Shown: positions 16,944-26,072, counted from the first letter of the stretch. The stretch is 64,000 nucleotides of DNA from Streptomyces xantholiticus (GCF_014651015.1 NZ_BMWB01000001.1:408137-472136); one strand, 5' to 3'. Notes: a model not told the origin generated them from the letters alone. Numbers and translations are program-made.

Positions 16944-17879
16944 TCAGGCTGCGGGACAGTCGGCCCGGGAGTCGAGGGCGGCGCAGAGCCAGTCGTGGGC
17001 GGCGCCCGGGGTGGGCTCCGACGGGCCTCGAAGTTCGGCGGTCAGCTGCCAGTAGCCGTCGATACGGGGATCCGCGGCAAGCCGGCCGGCGAGGCCGTGG
17101 CGGAACGCGGGAGTGTCGCCGGCGCCGCACGCGTGGGCATAGGCGGAGACGAAGCAGTCGAGTGCTTCGCCCTGGTGCGGCGGCCGCTGCGCCAGCATCT
17201 GCGCCGACGCCAGCGCGTAGGCCTCGGCGAGACCGTCGTAGAGCACGGCCGCGCGGAAGCCCGTCTCCGGCCGGTGTGCCGCGGGCTGGCAGGGGCCGGT
17301 GCCGGAGCAGTCGGCGGTGGTGAGGGCGTGCAGCCGGGCGAAGGCCAGTACCTGCTCCGGAGCGGGGTCGTCGGGAGGCTGCGGGACCGCCTGATCGACG
17401 ATCGCGGAGACCAGCCGGGCCGGGAGCCGCGCGGGCAGCAGCCAGCGCCGCCAGAAGCGTGCCATCGGCGCGGTGCTCGGCGGGACGGACACCGCCCCGA
17501 TCAGGCGCAGCCGGTCCGCGCGTTCCCCCGGGGTGCAGTCCCTGAGCAGGTGGAGGGCGGCCTCCCGCCAGCGCAGTGCCGCCAGTTGCGAGCCGACCTC
17601 GCGCAACCGCCGTGCAACGACGTCCTCCAGCGCATCCTCGTGGTCGAGGATCCGGCCGACGTCCGGGACGGGCAGGTCGAGGGTGCGCAGCGAGCGGATC
17701 AGCCGGAGGCGGTCGACCGCCTCCGGCCCATACCGGCGGTGGCCGCCGCCGCTGCGGGTCGCTTCGGGCAGCAGGCCACGGTCGGAGTAGAAGCGGACGG
17801 TCTTGACGGTGACGCCGGCACGCTCGGCGACTTCTCCGATGCTCCACATGCCGTCGCGGGGTGCGCCGTCGTCGAACAA
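16944..17879 (-). CDS. MerR-family transcriptional regulator
   Basis: This 311-aa protein has an N-terminal MerR winged helix (WSIGEVAERAGVTVKTVRFY, then RRYGPEAVDRLRLI), a linking helix, and an all-helical C-terminal domain of unknown ligand. TTG 17879 has GGGGGAGG eight bases upstream and is the preferred start; ATG 17849 is an alternative nearer the helix-turn-helix. It is divergent from the two-domain hydrolase. A dyad inside a 19-bp promoter spacer lies between them, the hallmark of MerR-type activation by DNA distortion. The hydrolase is therefore the probable target. Confidence 0.9.
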   Translation of the reverse strand: MFDDGAPRDGMWSIGEVAERAGVTVKTVRFYSDRGLLPEATRSGGGHRRYGPEAVDRLRLIRSLRTLDLPVPDVGRILDHEDALEDVVARRLREVGSQLAALRWREAALHLLRDCTPGERADRLRLIGAVSVPPSTAPMARFWRRWLLPARLPARLVSAIVDQAVPQPPDDPAPEQVLAFARLHALTTADCSGTGPCQPAAHRPETGFRAAVLYDGLAEAYALASAQMLAQRPPHQGEALDCFVSAYAHACGAGDTPAFRHGLAGRLAADPRIDGYWQLTAELRGPSEPTPGAAHDWLCAALDSRADCPAA

Positions 17880-17882
17880 GGC

Positions 17883-17913
17883 TTGAACCTCCCTCAGGGG
17901 GAGTTCCTACCGT
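17883..17913 (+). promoter_or_regulatory. MerR-type promoter with 19-bp spacer and dyad
   Basis: The -35 TTGAAC (17883-17888) and -10 TACCGT (17908-17913) are 19 bp apart. The spacer carries the near-palindrome GAAC-CTCCCTCAGGGGGAG-GTTC type dyad (17885-17906). It faces the hydrolase gene and also overlaps the MerR ribosome binding site. Confidence 0.75.
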
Positions 17914-17976
17914 ACCGGCGACGGCGGTCGGCCAGTGGGGCCGGTCGCGCGGACCGAGGTATGCAAGGAGACGTTC

Positions 17977-19482
17977 ATGACGGCATTCGTCCTGGTGTCG
18001 GGCACCTTCACCGGCGGCTGGGTGTGGCAGGAAGTGGCCGCGCGGCTCCGGGAGTCCGGGGCGGAGGTCCATCCGGTGACACTCACGGGGATGGGCGACC
18101 GCCGGCACCTGGCGGGCCCCGACACGGACCTGGAGACGCATGTCGACGACGTGGTGCGGCTGATCGACGAGGTGGACGCACCCCAGGTGGTGATCGTCGG
18201 CCACGACTACGGCATCCATCCGGTGCTCGGCGCCGCCGACCGGCGTCCGCAGCGGATCGCCCGGGTCGTCCATCTGGACGCGGGCATCCCCCAGGACGGC
18301 GAATCCGCCGCGCGGTTGGTGGCCGACGAGACGGTGCGGGACCGCCTGGTCGGGCCGGCCGGCTCCGACGACGACGGGCGGATCCCGCCGCCCGCGGCCG
18401 ACGGATGGCAGCGCTGGGGCAGCACCTCCGGTGTCCCCGAAGACGCACTGACCCTGCTTTCCGACCGTGCCGCACCACAGCCGCGGGCCACGCTCACCCA
18501 GCCGCTGCGGCTGTCCGGAGCGGTGTCCGAGCTGCCGTCGACCGGCGTCCTGTGCACGGCGAACGGGTCGAGCATCGCCGTCGTCCAGGCCATGGTGGGA
18601 CTGGGTCACCCCCATCTGAAGGCGCTCACCGACCCACGGGTGACGTTCTTCGAACTCGCCACCGGGCACTGGCCCATGCTCTCCGCCCCCGGTGAACTGG
18701 CCGAGGTGCTGCTGCGGGCCGCCGCAGGCGAAGGGCACCGACTGACCGAGGCGGCCGGCGAACAGCCCTCGCATCTACGTCCGTTCATCCTGGACGTACC
18801 CGAGCGGCACCGCGAGCGGGTGGGCCAGGTCGACCTCCATCTGCCGGACGCCGACGGGCCGCGGCCCGCGGTGGTGTTCGTCCACGGCGGCCCGGTCCCG
18901 GCCGAGACGCGGCCGACACCGCGTGACTGGCCCGGTTTCGTCGGCTACGCCCAGTACGTGGCGAGCCTGGGAGCGGTCGGCGTGACGCTGGACCACCGGC
19001 TGCACGGCGTCGGCGACTACGGGCGGGCCGCCGAGGACGTCACCGCAGCCGTCGATCTCGTACGGGCGGATCCGCGCGTCGACGGGGAACGCGTCGCGCT
19101 CTGGTTCTTCTCCGGCGGCGGACTGCTCTGCGCGGACTGGCTGGCATCGCCTCGGCCGTGGCTGCGGTGTGTGGCGGCGACCTATCCCGCACTGGCGCCC
19201 CTGCCGAGCTGGGGGGTCACCGATGCGCGTTTCCGGCCGGCGACCGCGGTACGGGAGGCGGGGCGCCTGCCGATCGTGCTGACCCGGGTGGAGCTGGAGG
19301 TCGCGGAGCTCGCGGTGACGGTCGAGGAGTTCCTGGCCGCGGCCGAGGACTGCGAGGCGGCTGTCGAGATCGTCGACGTACCGGGCGGCCACCACGGGTT
19401 CGAGACGATCGACCACACCGAGCAGGCACGCGATGCGGTGACCCGGGCGGTGCGGTCCGTGCTGGGACACCTGCGGAGCTGA
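17977..19482 (+). CDS. Two-domain alpha/beta hydrolase
   Basis: This 501-aa protein joins two alpha/beta-hydrolase domains. Residues 1-240 resemble salicylate-esterase-like hydrolases (FVLVSGTFTGGWVWQEVA), but the nucleophile elbow reads VGHDYGIH with Asp instead of Ser. Residues 265-501 resemble dienelactone-hydrolase-type proteins with VFVHGG, the elbow FFSGGG (Ser) and the late histidine in GGHHGFE. ATG 17977 follows AAGGAGA. It is divergent from MerR across a MerR-type promoter, so expression is probably induced by a ligand. The substrate is unknown. An Asp elbow suggests haloalkane-dehalogenase or epoxide-hydrolase-like chemistry, or a non-catalytic first domain. Confidence 0.8.
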   Translation: MTAFVLVSGTFTGGWVWQEVAARLRESGAEVHPVTLTGMGDRRHLAGPDTDLETHVDDVVRLIDEVDAPQVVIVGHDYGIHPVLGAADRRPQRIARVVHLDAGIPQDGESAARLVADETVRDRLVGPAGSDDDGRIPPPAADGWQRWGSTSGVPEDALTLLSDRAAPQPRATLTQPLRLSGAVSELPSTGVLCTANGSSIAVVQAMVGLGHPHLKALTDPRVTFFELATGHWPMLSAPGELAEVLLRAAAGEGHRLTEAAGEQPSHLRPFILDVPERHRERVGQVDLHLPDADGPRPAVVFVHGGPVPAETRPTPRDWPGFVGYAQYVASLGAVGVTLDHRLHGVGDYGRAAEDVTAAVDLVRADPRVDGERVALWFFSGGGLLCADWLASPRPWLRCVAATYPALAPLPSWGVTDARFRPATAVREAGRLPIVLTRVELEVAELAVTVEEFLAAAEDCEAAVEIVDVPGGHHGFETIDHTEQARDAVTRAVRSVLGHLRS

Positions 19483-19499
19483 GGTGCCTGCGCGGCCGG

Positions 19500-19529
19500 C
19501 GGCGGCCGGCGATCCGCTGCCGGCCGCCG
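19500..19529. terminator. Hairpin after the two-domain hydrolase
   Basis: A perfect 11-bp stem (19500-19510 with 19519-19529) and an 8-base loop start 18 bases after the stop. Confidence 0.65.
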
Positions 19530-19674
19530 TCGTCCACTGCCGCCGCCGACTGCCGCGGTCCGGTCGCCACGGGAATCGTTGCGCGCCTGTGCAGCCTTTC
19601 CGGGCGGCCCCGACCGATGAGTCCTTGCCGTGGTGTCGGTCCTCCCTTCGACCGCACACGCGAGAAGGTGGCCC

Positions 19675-20826
19675 ATGAGCAATCTGCGCACTGTTCTGAG
19701 CAAGCATGTCGAGAGCGGGTCGCTGCCGGGCGCGGTGGCCCTGGTGGCCCGCGGTGGCCAGGTGGAGGTGCAGACCGTCGGCCACACCGACATGGACGGC
19801 ACCGCCCCGATGGCCAGGGACTCGATCTTCCGTATCGCCTCGATCACCAAGCCCGTGGTCGCAGCGGGGGTCATGATGCTCGTCGAGGACGGCGTGATCG
19901 CGCTGGACGACCCGGTGGGCGCGTGGCTGCCGGAGCTGGCGGCGCCGATGGTCGTCCGCACACCGCAGAGCCCTGTCGACGACGTGGTCCCGGCGGTCCG
20001 GCCGATCACCGTGTTCGATCTGCTGACCTCCCGCGCCGGATACGGCTTTCCCTCCGACTTCTCGCTGCCCGCCGTCGCACCGCTGGTCAGCGAGCTGAAG
20101 CAGGGCCCGCCGCAGCCCCGGAACGTCCCGGCACCCGACGCGTGGATGGCGGCGCTGACCCGGATCCCGATGCTGCACCAGCCGGGCGAGGCCTGGCTGT
20201 ACAACATCTGCTCCGACATCCAGGGCGTGCTGATCGCCAGGGCCTCGGGCCGCACGTTGCCCGAATTCCTCGCCGAGCGGCTCTTCGAGCCGCTCGGCAT
20301 GACGGACACCGCCTTCCACGTCGCTGCGGCCGAGCTCGACCGCTTCACCAGCTACTACGTGCCCGGCCCGGCAGGTGGCCCGGAGCTGGCGGACGCGCCG
20401 GACGGACAGTGGAGCACCCCGCCCGCGTTCCCGTCCGGCGCGGGCGGGCTGGTCTCGACCCTCGACGACTACCACGCCTTCGCCCGCCTGCTCCTCGCCG
20501 AGGGCACCGCTCCCGACGGCCGCCGCCTGCTCACCCAGGAGTCGGTACGGCGGATGACCACCAACCACCTGACCACGGACCAGCGCAAGGCCGGCGGCCT
20601 GTTCCTGGAGGGTATGGGCTGGGGCTTCGGCGCCGCCGTCGACGTGGAACGGGTCGATCCCTGGAGCGTCCCCGGCCGCTACGGCTGGGTCGGTGGCACG
20701 GGCACAGCCGCCCACATCACGCCGTCCACGGGTGCGGTCACCATCCTTCTCACCCAACTGCAGATGTCCGGACCGTCGTTCCCGGAGTCGATGCGCGACT
20801 TCTGGCAGTACGCGGCCGAGGCGTGA
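19675..20826 (+). CDS. Beta-lactamase-fold serine hydrolase (class C/DD-peptidase-like)
   Basis: This 383-aa protein of the Beta-lactamase (PF00144-type) family has the catalytic SITK tetrad (SxxK) near residue 58, the YxN-like WLYNICSD and the late GGTGTAAH replacing KTG. No signal peptide is visible, so it is probably cytoplasmic. Such proteins include esterases, D-aminopeptidases and EstB-type enzymes rather than true beta-lactamases. ATG 19675 follows GAGAAGG. Its position after the MerR-controlled hydrolase, on the same strand, suggests a related catabolic or detoxifying role, but a hairpin separates them. Confidence 0.85.
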   Translation: MSNLRTVLSKHVESGSLPGAVALVARGGQVEVQTVGHTDMDGTAPMARDSIFRIASITKPVVAAGVMMLVEDGVIALDDPVGAWLPELAAPMVVRTPQSPVDDVVPAVRPITVFDLLTSRAGYGFPSDFSLPAVAPLVSELKQGPPQPRNVPAPDAWMAALTRIPMLHQPGEAWLYNICSDIQGVLIARASGRTLPEFLAERLFEPLGMTDTAFHVAAAELDRFTSYYVPGPAGGPELADAPDGQWSTPPAFPSGAGGLVSTLDDYHAFARLLLAEGTAPDGRRLLTQESVRRMTTNHLTTDQRKAGGLFLEGMGWGFGAAVDVERVDPWSVPGRYGWVGGTGTAAHITPSTGAVTILLTQLQMSGPSFPESMRDFWQYAAEA

Positions 20827-20883
20827 GGAGCGCGTCGTCGAGCGGGAGCCGTAACCGTAATCCGCATGCGGTGCGGCCGGGTC

Positions 20884-21555
20884 ATGCCGCACACTCTCCG
20901 GGTGATCGCCTTGCAGCCCGTCCTGGAGACGTACGCACCCGCCGGTTTCGACCTCTGGCCGGTGGCCGACTCCGAACCGTACGGCTTTCTGCCGCTGAAC
21001 GGTGCGCTCGACACCGCCCAGGTCGGCACGGCCGTGATGCGTGTCGCAGCGTGCAACGACATCGATCCGGAGCACGACGACCGCCGGCCGCGCCCCCGCG
21101 ACCCGCTCGGACGCTTTCTGCACGGTCTGCTCACCATGGACCCCCTCTTCGCGTCCGGTGGCCTGCGCATCACCGACACCGCCACCGGGGCCACACTGGT
21201 ACCGGGCTGCTGCAGCGGGCTCGAGGACTGGCGCGAATGGTTCGGCGTCGTCGACGGCGAGGGTGACGGCGGCTCCGGCTGGTTCGGCCACGACCCGAGC
21301 CCGCTCGCCGAACGCGTCGGCGACGTCGCCCGGCTGACCGTCGACATGGAACGGGACGACAGTCCGGTGATCGAGCTGTCCGTCACCGAACTGCGCCGTC
21401 TGCTCGTGGGCGCCGAGCGCGATCTGGCCGACTTCCTCCGACTGGCCGCCGGTTGGGCGGCCCTCCACCTCCCCGACCACGCCCTCCCGGTCACCGCCGC
21501 ACTGGCCCGTGGCCTGGACATGCCGATGCCCGTGCCGGTCACGCCTCGACGCTAG
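20884..21555 (+). CDS. Conserved hypothetical protein
   Basis: This protein of about 223 aa resembles the uncharacterised Streptomyces proteins that report on a query amount and return a fixed-format value. It contains LETYAPAGFDLWPVADSEPYG and TGATLVPGCCSGLEDWREW. No catalytic motif, signal peptide or membrane segment is recognisable. ATG 20866, ATG 20884 and GTG 20902 are all possible starts, with no convincing ribosome binding site. It is convergent with the HxlR gene, 15 bases away. Reading-frame integrity and codon bias support a real gene. Confidence 0.65.
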   Translation: MPHTLRVIALQPVLETYAPAGFDLWPVADSEPYGFLPLNGALDTAQVGTAVMRVAACNDIDPEHDDRRPRPRDPLGRFLHGLLTMDPLFASGGLRITDTATGATLVPGCCSGLEDWREWFGVVDGEGDGGSGWFGHDPSPLAERVGDVARLTVDMERDDSPVIELSVTELRRLLVGAERDLADFLRLAAGWAALHLPDHALPVTAALARGLDMPMPVPVTPRR

Positions 21556-21570
21556 GGCCCGTCCGGCCTG

Positions 21571-21987
21571 TCAGGTGCGGCGGCGCCCGCCGCCACCCCC
21601 CTCCCGCGCGTCGTAGTCCATCCGGGCCTGCTCCACGGTGCCCAGGTACTTCGCGGACCACTCGGCCAGCGTGGCGAACAACGGCGCCAGGCTGCGGCCG
21701 AGTTCACTGATCTCGTATTCCACCCTGGGTGGGACCTCCGGGTAGTACGTCCGTATGACGAGCCCGTCACGCTCCAACTGCCGTAGCCGCTGCGTCAGTA
21801 CCTTCGGTGTGATCGTGCCCAGGCGGCGCTCCAGCTCCACGAAACGCTGCCTCCCGTGCTCGTGAAGCGCCCACAGGATCGGCGTGGTCCAGCGGCTGAA
21901 GACGATGTCGACCACGGGAGCGATCGGGCATGCGTACTCCGGGTCGGCATCCGCGCCGGCCTCCTGCCACCGTGTGCTGTCGGTCAC
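21571..21987 (-). CDS. HxlR-family transcriptional regulator
   Basis: This 138-aa winged-helix protein has the family signature CPIAPVVDIVFSRWTTPILW, with the single conserved cysteine Cys20. LGTITPKVLTQRLRQLERDG follows. HxlR proteins often sense electrophiles or redox stress through that cysteine. The C-terminal tail is a run of glycines and arginines. It is divergent from the NmrA-type reductase gene, which it probably represses. The 101-base shared region contains the palindrome TAGGTACCTA. Confidence 0.9.
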   Translation of the reverse strand: MTDSTRWQEAGADADPEYACPIAPVVDIVFSRWTTPILWALHEHGRQRFVELERRLGTITPKVLTQRLRQLERDGLVIRTYYPEVPPRVEYEISELGRSLAPLFATLAEWSAKYLGTVEQARMDYDAREGGGGGRRRT

Positions 21988-22016
21988 AACTTCCCCCTGC
22001 CCCCATTACTTTCCTC

Positions 22017-22026
22017 TAGGTACCTA
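22017..22026. promoter_or_regulatory. Palindrome in the HxlR/reductase divergent region
   Basis: TAGGTACCTA is a perfect 10-bp palindrome inside the AT-richer stretch between the divergent starts, flanked by TTACT and ACTAT. It is a candidate HxlR operator (inference). Confidence 0.45.
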
Positions 22027-22088
22027 CTATCCCCACGACGGTAGCTTCCTTCACGTTCACAACGAACGAACGGACAAGGGGAGCGAAC

Positions 22089-22934
22089 ATGATCGTGGTG
22101 ACAGGGGCGACAGGCAACGTCGGCAGGCCGCTCGTCAAGGCACTCGCGGAGGCCGGCGAACAGGTGACGGCGATCTCTCGGACGCCCGTGGTGCCGACTG
22201 CACCCGGCGCCCCGTCAGGCGTACGGCACCGGCAGGCCGACCTGAACGATGCGGCCGGCCTCAAGGCCGCGTTCGACGGCGCCGAGGCGCTGTTCCTTCT
22301 CCTCACCGGCGAATGGCTGGCCGCCGGTGGCGACCCGAACCTCATCCTCGACGCCGCACGCAGCGCCGGCGTCCGACGCATCGTCCACCTCTCCTCTCAA
22401 GGTGTGGGGACGCGGCGCCACTCGTCCCACCTGGAGGACGCCATCAGGCAGAGCGGCCTCGAGTGGACCATGTTGCGGCCCGGCGGCTTCAGTTCCAACA
22501 CGTTCCAGTGGGCGGAGACTGTCCGGACGCAGCGCACGGTCACGGCGCCCTTCGCCGATGTGGCACTGCCGGTCATCGACCCGGCCGACATCGCCGAGGC
22601 CGCGGCGGTGACGCTGCGGGATGCCGGCCACAGCTCCAGGACGTACGAACTGACCGGGCCGGCACCCGTGTCCCCCCGGCAGCAGACCGCCGCGATCGCG
22701 GAAGCTCTGGGAGAACGCGTGCGGTTCGTCGAGCAGAGCCCCGAGGAAGCCCGCACGCAGATGCTGCGGTTCATGCCCGAGCCGGTCGTCGACGCGACCC
22801 TCGGCATCCTCGGCACCCCGTCGCCCGCCGAACAGCGCGTGAGCCCGGACATCGAGCACCTGCTCGGCCGCCCGCCCCGCACGTTCGCGCAATGGGCGGT
22901 GCGGAACGCGGCTGCGTTCAAGCAGCCCGCCTGA
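22089..22934 (+). CDS. NmrA-type NAD(P)-binding reductase
   Basis: This 281-aa atypical short-chain dehydrogenase has the nucleotide-binding start IVVTGATGNVGRPL, then VRRIVHLSSQG and WTMLRPGGFSSN. It lacks a YxxxK active site and so falls with NmrA/QOR2-like proteins. These are quinone reductases or redox sensors. The pairing with a divergent HxlR regulator is widespread, and such pairs respond to quinones or other electrophiles. The ATG lies eight bases after AAGGGGAG. Confidence 0.88.
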   Translation: MIVVTGATGNVGRPLVKALAEAGEQVTAISRTPVVPTAPGAPSGVRHRQADLNDAAGLKAAFDGAEALFLLLTGEWLAAGGDPNLILDAARSAGVRRIVHLSSQGVGTRRHSSHLEDAIRQSGLEWTMLRPGGFSSNTFQWAETVRTQRTVTAPFADVALPVIDPADIAEAAAVTLRDAGHSSRTYELTGPAPVSPRQQTAAIAEALGERVRFVEQSPEEARTQMLRFMPEPVVDATLGILGTPSPAEQRVSPDIEHLLGRPPRTFAQWAVRNAAAFKQPA

Positions 22935-23037
22935 ATCTCCGATCCTGGTTGTCAGTGGCAGCGCGTACGGTCTGTTCCGTGCACGGGCGCACCGCCCGCC
23001 CGGACCGGACCCACGGACAGGAGAGTGACCGGACGTC

Positions 23038-23685
23038 ATGACCGTGAAGGCGTTGGCCCACTCCCCGCTCACGACCGAAGCCGTACGGGAGCTGCTGGAG
23101 ATCCCCGGGTCGCCTCCTGTTCCCGACGACGACTTCATCGCACACAGCGAGAAGGTGCTGGGGTGGGGCTTCACGGACCTGGTGTGCGACGCCGACCTCA
23201 CCCGGCACGGCCACGTTCTCTCGTACGACGTGGACAATCCGCTCGGCGATCCGGAAGCCGCGTTCCACCTCGTCTTCGGCGAGGCATACCCCTACCGGCC
23301 CGACATGCCGGACGAGGCAGAGAGCCTGACGGACGACGTCCGGACCTGGGCGGAGACTCCCGGTTGGCATTTCCGCACCGACCCCGGCCCCGACGGCTGC
23401 GAGTCCGTATTGGCTGAGGCGGCGCACACCGTGTCGGCGGTGCTCGGATGCCCGCCGCAGCGGACCGTACGCACGGACGACCACTTCAGCATGGGCCCGC
23501 ATGCCCTGTGCCGAATATGGCGCACGAGCGGCCATGCCGTCGTCCTGACGCCCCTGGCGGACGAAGGCCGGTACGGCTACCTCACACACTTGGCGTTGGC
23601 CCTGATCCCGTGCCCTGCCGAGGAGGAGCTGCCGGCCGACGACCCCGCCCTCAGGGACTGGGTCCTCAAGCGGATCGACTGGTAG
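23038..23685 (+). CDS. Conserved hypothetical protein
   Basis: This 215-aa acidic protein of unknown function contains HLVFGEAYPYRPDMPDEAE and RTDDHFSMGPHALCRIWR. No known domain, signal peptide or transmembrane segment is visible. GGAG lies 14 bases before the ATG. Codon use matches that of the core genes. No functional link to the NmrA-type gene 100 bases upstream is evident. Confidence 0.65.
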   Translation: MTVKALAHSPLTTEAVRELLEIPGSPPVPDDDFIAHSEKVLGWGFTDLVCDADLTRHGHVLSYDVDNPLGDPEAAFHLVFGEAYPYRPDMPDEAESLTDDVRTWAETPGWHFRTDPGPDGCESVLAEAAHTVSAVLGCPPQRTVRTDDHFSMGPHALCRIWRTSGHAVVLTPLADEGRYGYLTHLALALIPCPAEEELPADDPALRDWVLKRIDW

Positions 23686-23739
23686 CACGCGGCATCGCGC
23701 ACGACAGAGCCGGTGTGCTGCGGCCACTCGTTGTGTGCG

Positions 23740-23943
23740 GCCCGCCTGTGCCGCCGTGACAGCATCCGCACCGGCTCGCTGTGCCGGTTCGACTCCGCTG
23801 CCGACGGTTCCGGTGAGCAGCAGCAGAAGTCCCAGGGTGACCAGCATGTTCCGGCGCGCGACGAGGTGACGTCGCTGAACGGGCAGTTCGGCGGGCAACC
23901 GCCGGTACGCGTCGTGTTCGAAGCCCACGCGGACGCAGCGCAT
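23740..23943 (-). CDS. Possible small membrane protein
   Basis: From a start at 23943 the minus strand encodes a basic N terminus followed by one hydrophobic segment (NMLVTLGLLLLLTGTVG). The reading stays open far into the antisense of the hypothetical gene at 23038-23685, so its true end is unclear and the right-hand limit given is arbitrary. It lies 31 bases downstream of the CxxC protein gene and may be its partner or a truncated remnant. Treat as tentative. Confidence 0.3.
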
Positions 23944-23974
23944 CTCGTCTCCTGCCTCGTAGCCGGCGAGGGTC

Positions 23975-24469
23975 TCAGGTCAGTAGCCGGATACCGGGAG
24001 ACTGGGCGTCGGTGGCGACCGGGGCAGCGCAGTGCGCACATACCTGGCTCACTGGGCGGACCAGGTTGCTCTGGGTACTGAAGGACCCCGCTTCCCGCGA
24101 CTGCCTGCACCAGTACCCGAGATACAGACGGACCCACGGGGTGCATGTCAGCGCAGTTGCCGGCCGGTCCCGCTCGGTGTCGTGGAACGGTGCCCACCAG
24201 TAGTCGACGACGGACCGGAGTATCAGCCGGCCCTGCCCTCTGGTGACATCGAAGCCGGCGATGCGGGCAGCGGCGGGGTGCTCCGCTCTCTCGTCTCCTG
24301 TACACACCGCCCGTTCCTCGCCGTACTCGAAGTGAGTGGTGCGGCCGGTGCGCCCGCATACGAAGCAGTCCAGGCTCAGTTCGAGTTTGTCTTCCCAGTA
24401 GAGGTTGTGGAACTGCTCGCTCGGGAGCGGCAATGTCAGTTCGGCGGTGATCTCAACTGTTCGCAGCAC
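23975..24469 (-). CDS. Hypothetical protein with CxxC pairs
   Basis: This protein of about 164 aa has two CxxC pairs, CFVCG near residue 34 and CAHCAAP near the C terminus. They could form a split zinc site. YWWAPFHDTE and RLYLGYWCRQS lie between them. GTG 24469 is preferred because GGAAGG lies eight bases upstream; in-frame reading continues to 24580. Function unknown. It is divergent from the two-TM protein gene that begins the accessory region. Confidence 0.6.
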   Translation of the reverse strand: MLRTVEITAELTLPLPSEQFHNLYWEDKLELSLDCFVCGRTGRTTHFEYGEERAVCTGDERAEHPAAARIAGFDVTRGQGRLILRSVVDYWWAPFHDTERDRPATALTCTPWVRLYLGYWCRQSREAGSFSTQSNLVRPVSQVCAHCAAPVATDAQSPGIRLLT

Positions 24470-24800
24470 CGGCCGATCCTTCCAGACGGAGTGCCCGGCC
24501 GGGATCGGCCCGCGGATCAGGTCGCCGACGGTGGGGTCGCAAGCGCGTTGGGCGCAGGGACCGGCCCGATGGTCGCCCACACGGTCTCACGAGCAGGCGG
24601 CTTTGGACCGACGCACTCCAGCGGTCCGCGAGCACGGACATCTTGAGCAAGCCGCCTGAGCTGCATCGGTGTTCTCGCCCTCCGTCTCGGAAGGGAACGG
24701 CAAGGGCTGCCGGTCGGCGGTGATCACAGTGCCGAGGAAGATCCGTATCCTGAGGCCTGCCCGGCACATGACCATCCGTTCCGCATGGAGGCGTCCCCCG

Positions 24801-26072
24801 TTGACCACGGACCTCAGTTCCGTCACCGGTGTCCGGCAGACACTGGCCGTCGTCCTGCCGGTGCGGCTGACCGCCCCGCCCACTTGGCCGACCGGGCCCA
24901 TACCCTTCGACCTCGGCAGCCGTCGCACCGATGCCACCACACGTCAGACCTACTTCACTCCGGCCGCGGCCCGCGCTCTCTACGGCACCCCGGAACGGCC
25001 TTGCCGCTGGCACCGGTTCATGGAAGTACAGCACGAGTCGCTGCATCTCCAAGGGATCGAGTTACTGGGTACCGCCACCGCACGACATCCCCACCACGCC
25101 GTCGCCGTACTGCACTTCGACGTCGAGGGACCGGCCCTGCTGAAGACGCTGCGCGCCATCGGCCACCGCAGTCCCGCAGTCCCCGACCCCCTCGACGGCC
25201 CCCTGTCCCCCGCGGTGCTTCTCGACGGTGTCGCTGAACCACGCGGAGCCAGCGCCCCGTTCGCCATCGCCCGCCCGTACACGGTCGCCTTCCTGACGCC
25301 CGACGCCCACCACACGCCCGTGCTGCGGCAGGACGGCCGTCTGCCGGAGACGGCCGACCGCTGGCTCTGGTACCTCGCCTCCCGGTCCACGGACACCGAC
25401 TTCCCCACACCCCTCGAGCAGTGGCCGGAGCGGACCGGGCACGCGCTGCGCATCTCCGCCGACTGGAGCGCCCTGGTGCTGCGCCACGGTGCCGCATTCC
25501 TCGGCCATCGCGCCGACCCGGGCGACGGCGACTTCTACGCCTTCGCTCAGCTGCACTGTCGCACCGTCTACCTGGACGCCCTCTTGCTCGGCACCGTCCA
25601 GCGCGACCACATCGACGAACTCACCGACGGGCTCTCCGGTGTCTTCGACGGCCCCAAGCTCGCCCGCCGGGTGTCCGCCCTCGAGAGGCACATCGCGGCT
25701 TTCCGCAGCACCTACTGGCGCCAGCACCTCACCGCTCATGGCCCGGCCAACGAGCTGCTGCTGAGCTTCCAGGCCCAGTACCGTCTCCCGGAGCGCTTCA
25801 GCGAGATCCTCGCGGAGGCGGCCGACTACGCGCGCCTCGTGCAGACGCAGGAGAGCCAGCAGATCGCCGGCGCCCTCGGCGTCCTGACCATCCTGGGACT
25901 GCCGGTGGGCACCGCGCTGAGCATCCTCCAGGTGCTCGGCGCCAAGGGAGCCACCGCCGTCGTCGTCGCACTCGTCGCCGCTCTGGCAGCCACGGCCCTG
26001 GTCCTCACCACACGCTACGGACGTCTCGTCCTGTCCTCACTGCGCGGCAGGGACCCCCGTGACCACAGATGA
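24801..26072 (+). CDS. Two-TM, CorA-like-topology protein of an unknown family (complete copy)
   Basis: This 423-aa protein has an N-terminal domain (LAVVLPVRL, FDLGSRRTDATTRQTYF), a long mostly helical middle (RRVSALERHIAAFRSTYWRQ), and two C-terminal membrane helices (GALGVLTILGLPVGTALSIL and ATAVVVALVAALAATALV). The helix-rich stalk before two TM segments recalls CorA-type proteins, but no GMN motif is seen. TTG 24801 has GGAGG nine bases upstream. An in-frame TTA codon at 25062-25064 suggests bldA-dependent translation. Partial copies lie at 28101-28496 and 37894-38030. The next gene starts inside its 3' end. Function unknown. Confidence 0.7.
   Translation: MTTDLSSVTGVRQTLAVVLPVRLTAPPTWPTGPIPFDLGSRRTDATTRQTYFTPAAARALYGTPERPCRWHRFMEVQHESLHLQGIELLGTATARHPHHAVAVLHFDVEGPALLKTLRAIGHRSPAVPDPLDGPLSPAVLLDGVAEPRGASAPFAIARPYTVAFLTPDAHHTPVLRQDGRLPETADRWLWYLASRSTDTDFPTPLEQWPERTGHALRISADWSALVLRHGAAFLGHRADPGDGDFYAFAQLHCRTVYLDALLLGTVQRDHIDELTDGLSGVFDGPKLARRVSALERHIAAFRSTYWRQHLTAHGPANELLLSFQAQYRLPERFSEILAEAADYARLVQTQESQQIAGALGVLTILGLPVGTALSILQVLGAKGATAVVVALVAALAATALVLTTRYGRLVLSSLRGRDPRDHR

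Noticed and set aside
19675..20826. True beta-lactamase
   Set aside because: SxxK and YxN are present, but there is no signal peptide and the KTG triad is replaced, so an esterase or peptidase-like hydrolase is more likely.
18775..21480. 901-codon minus-strand frame across several plus-strand genes
   Set aside because: It spans the ends of three well-supported plus-strand genes and shows no recognisable domain or sensible composition.
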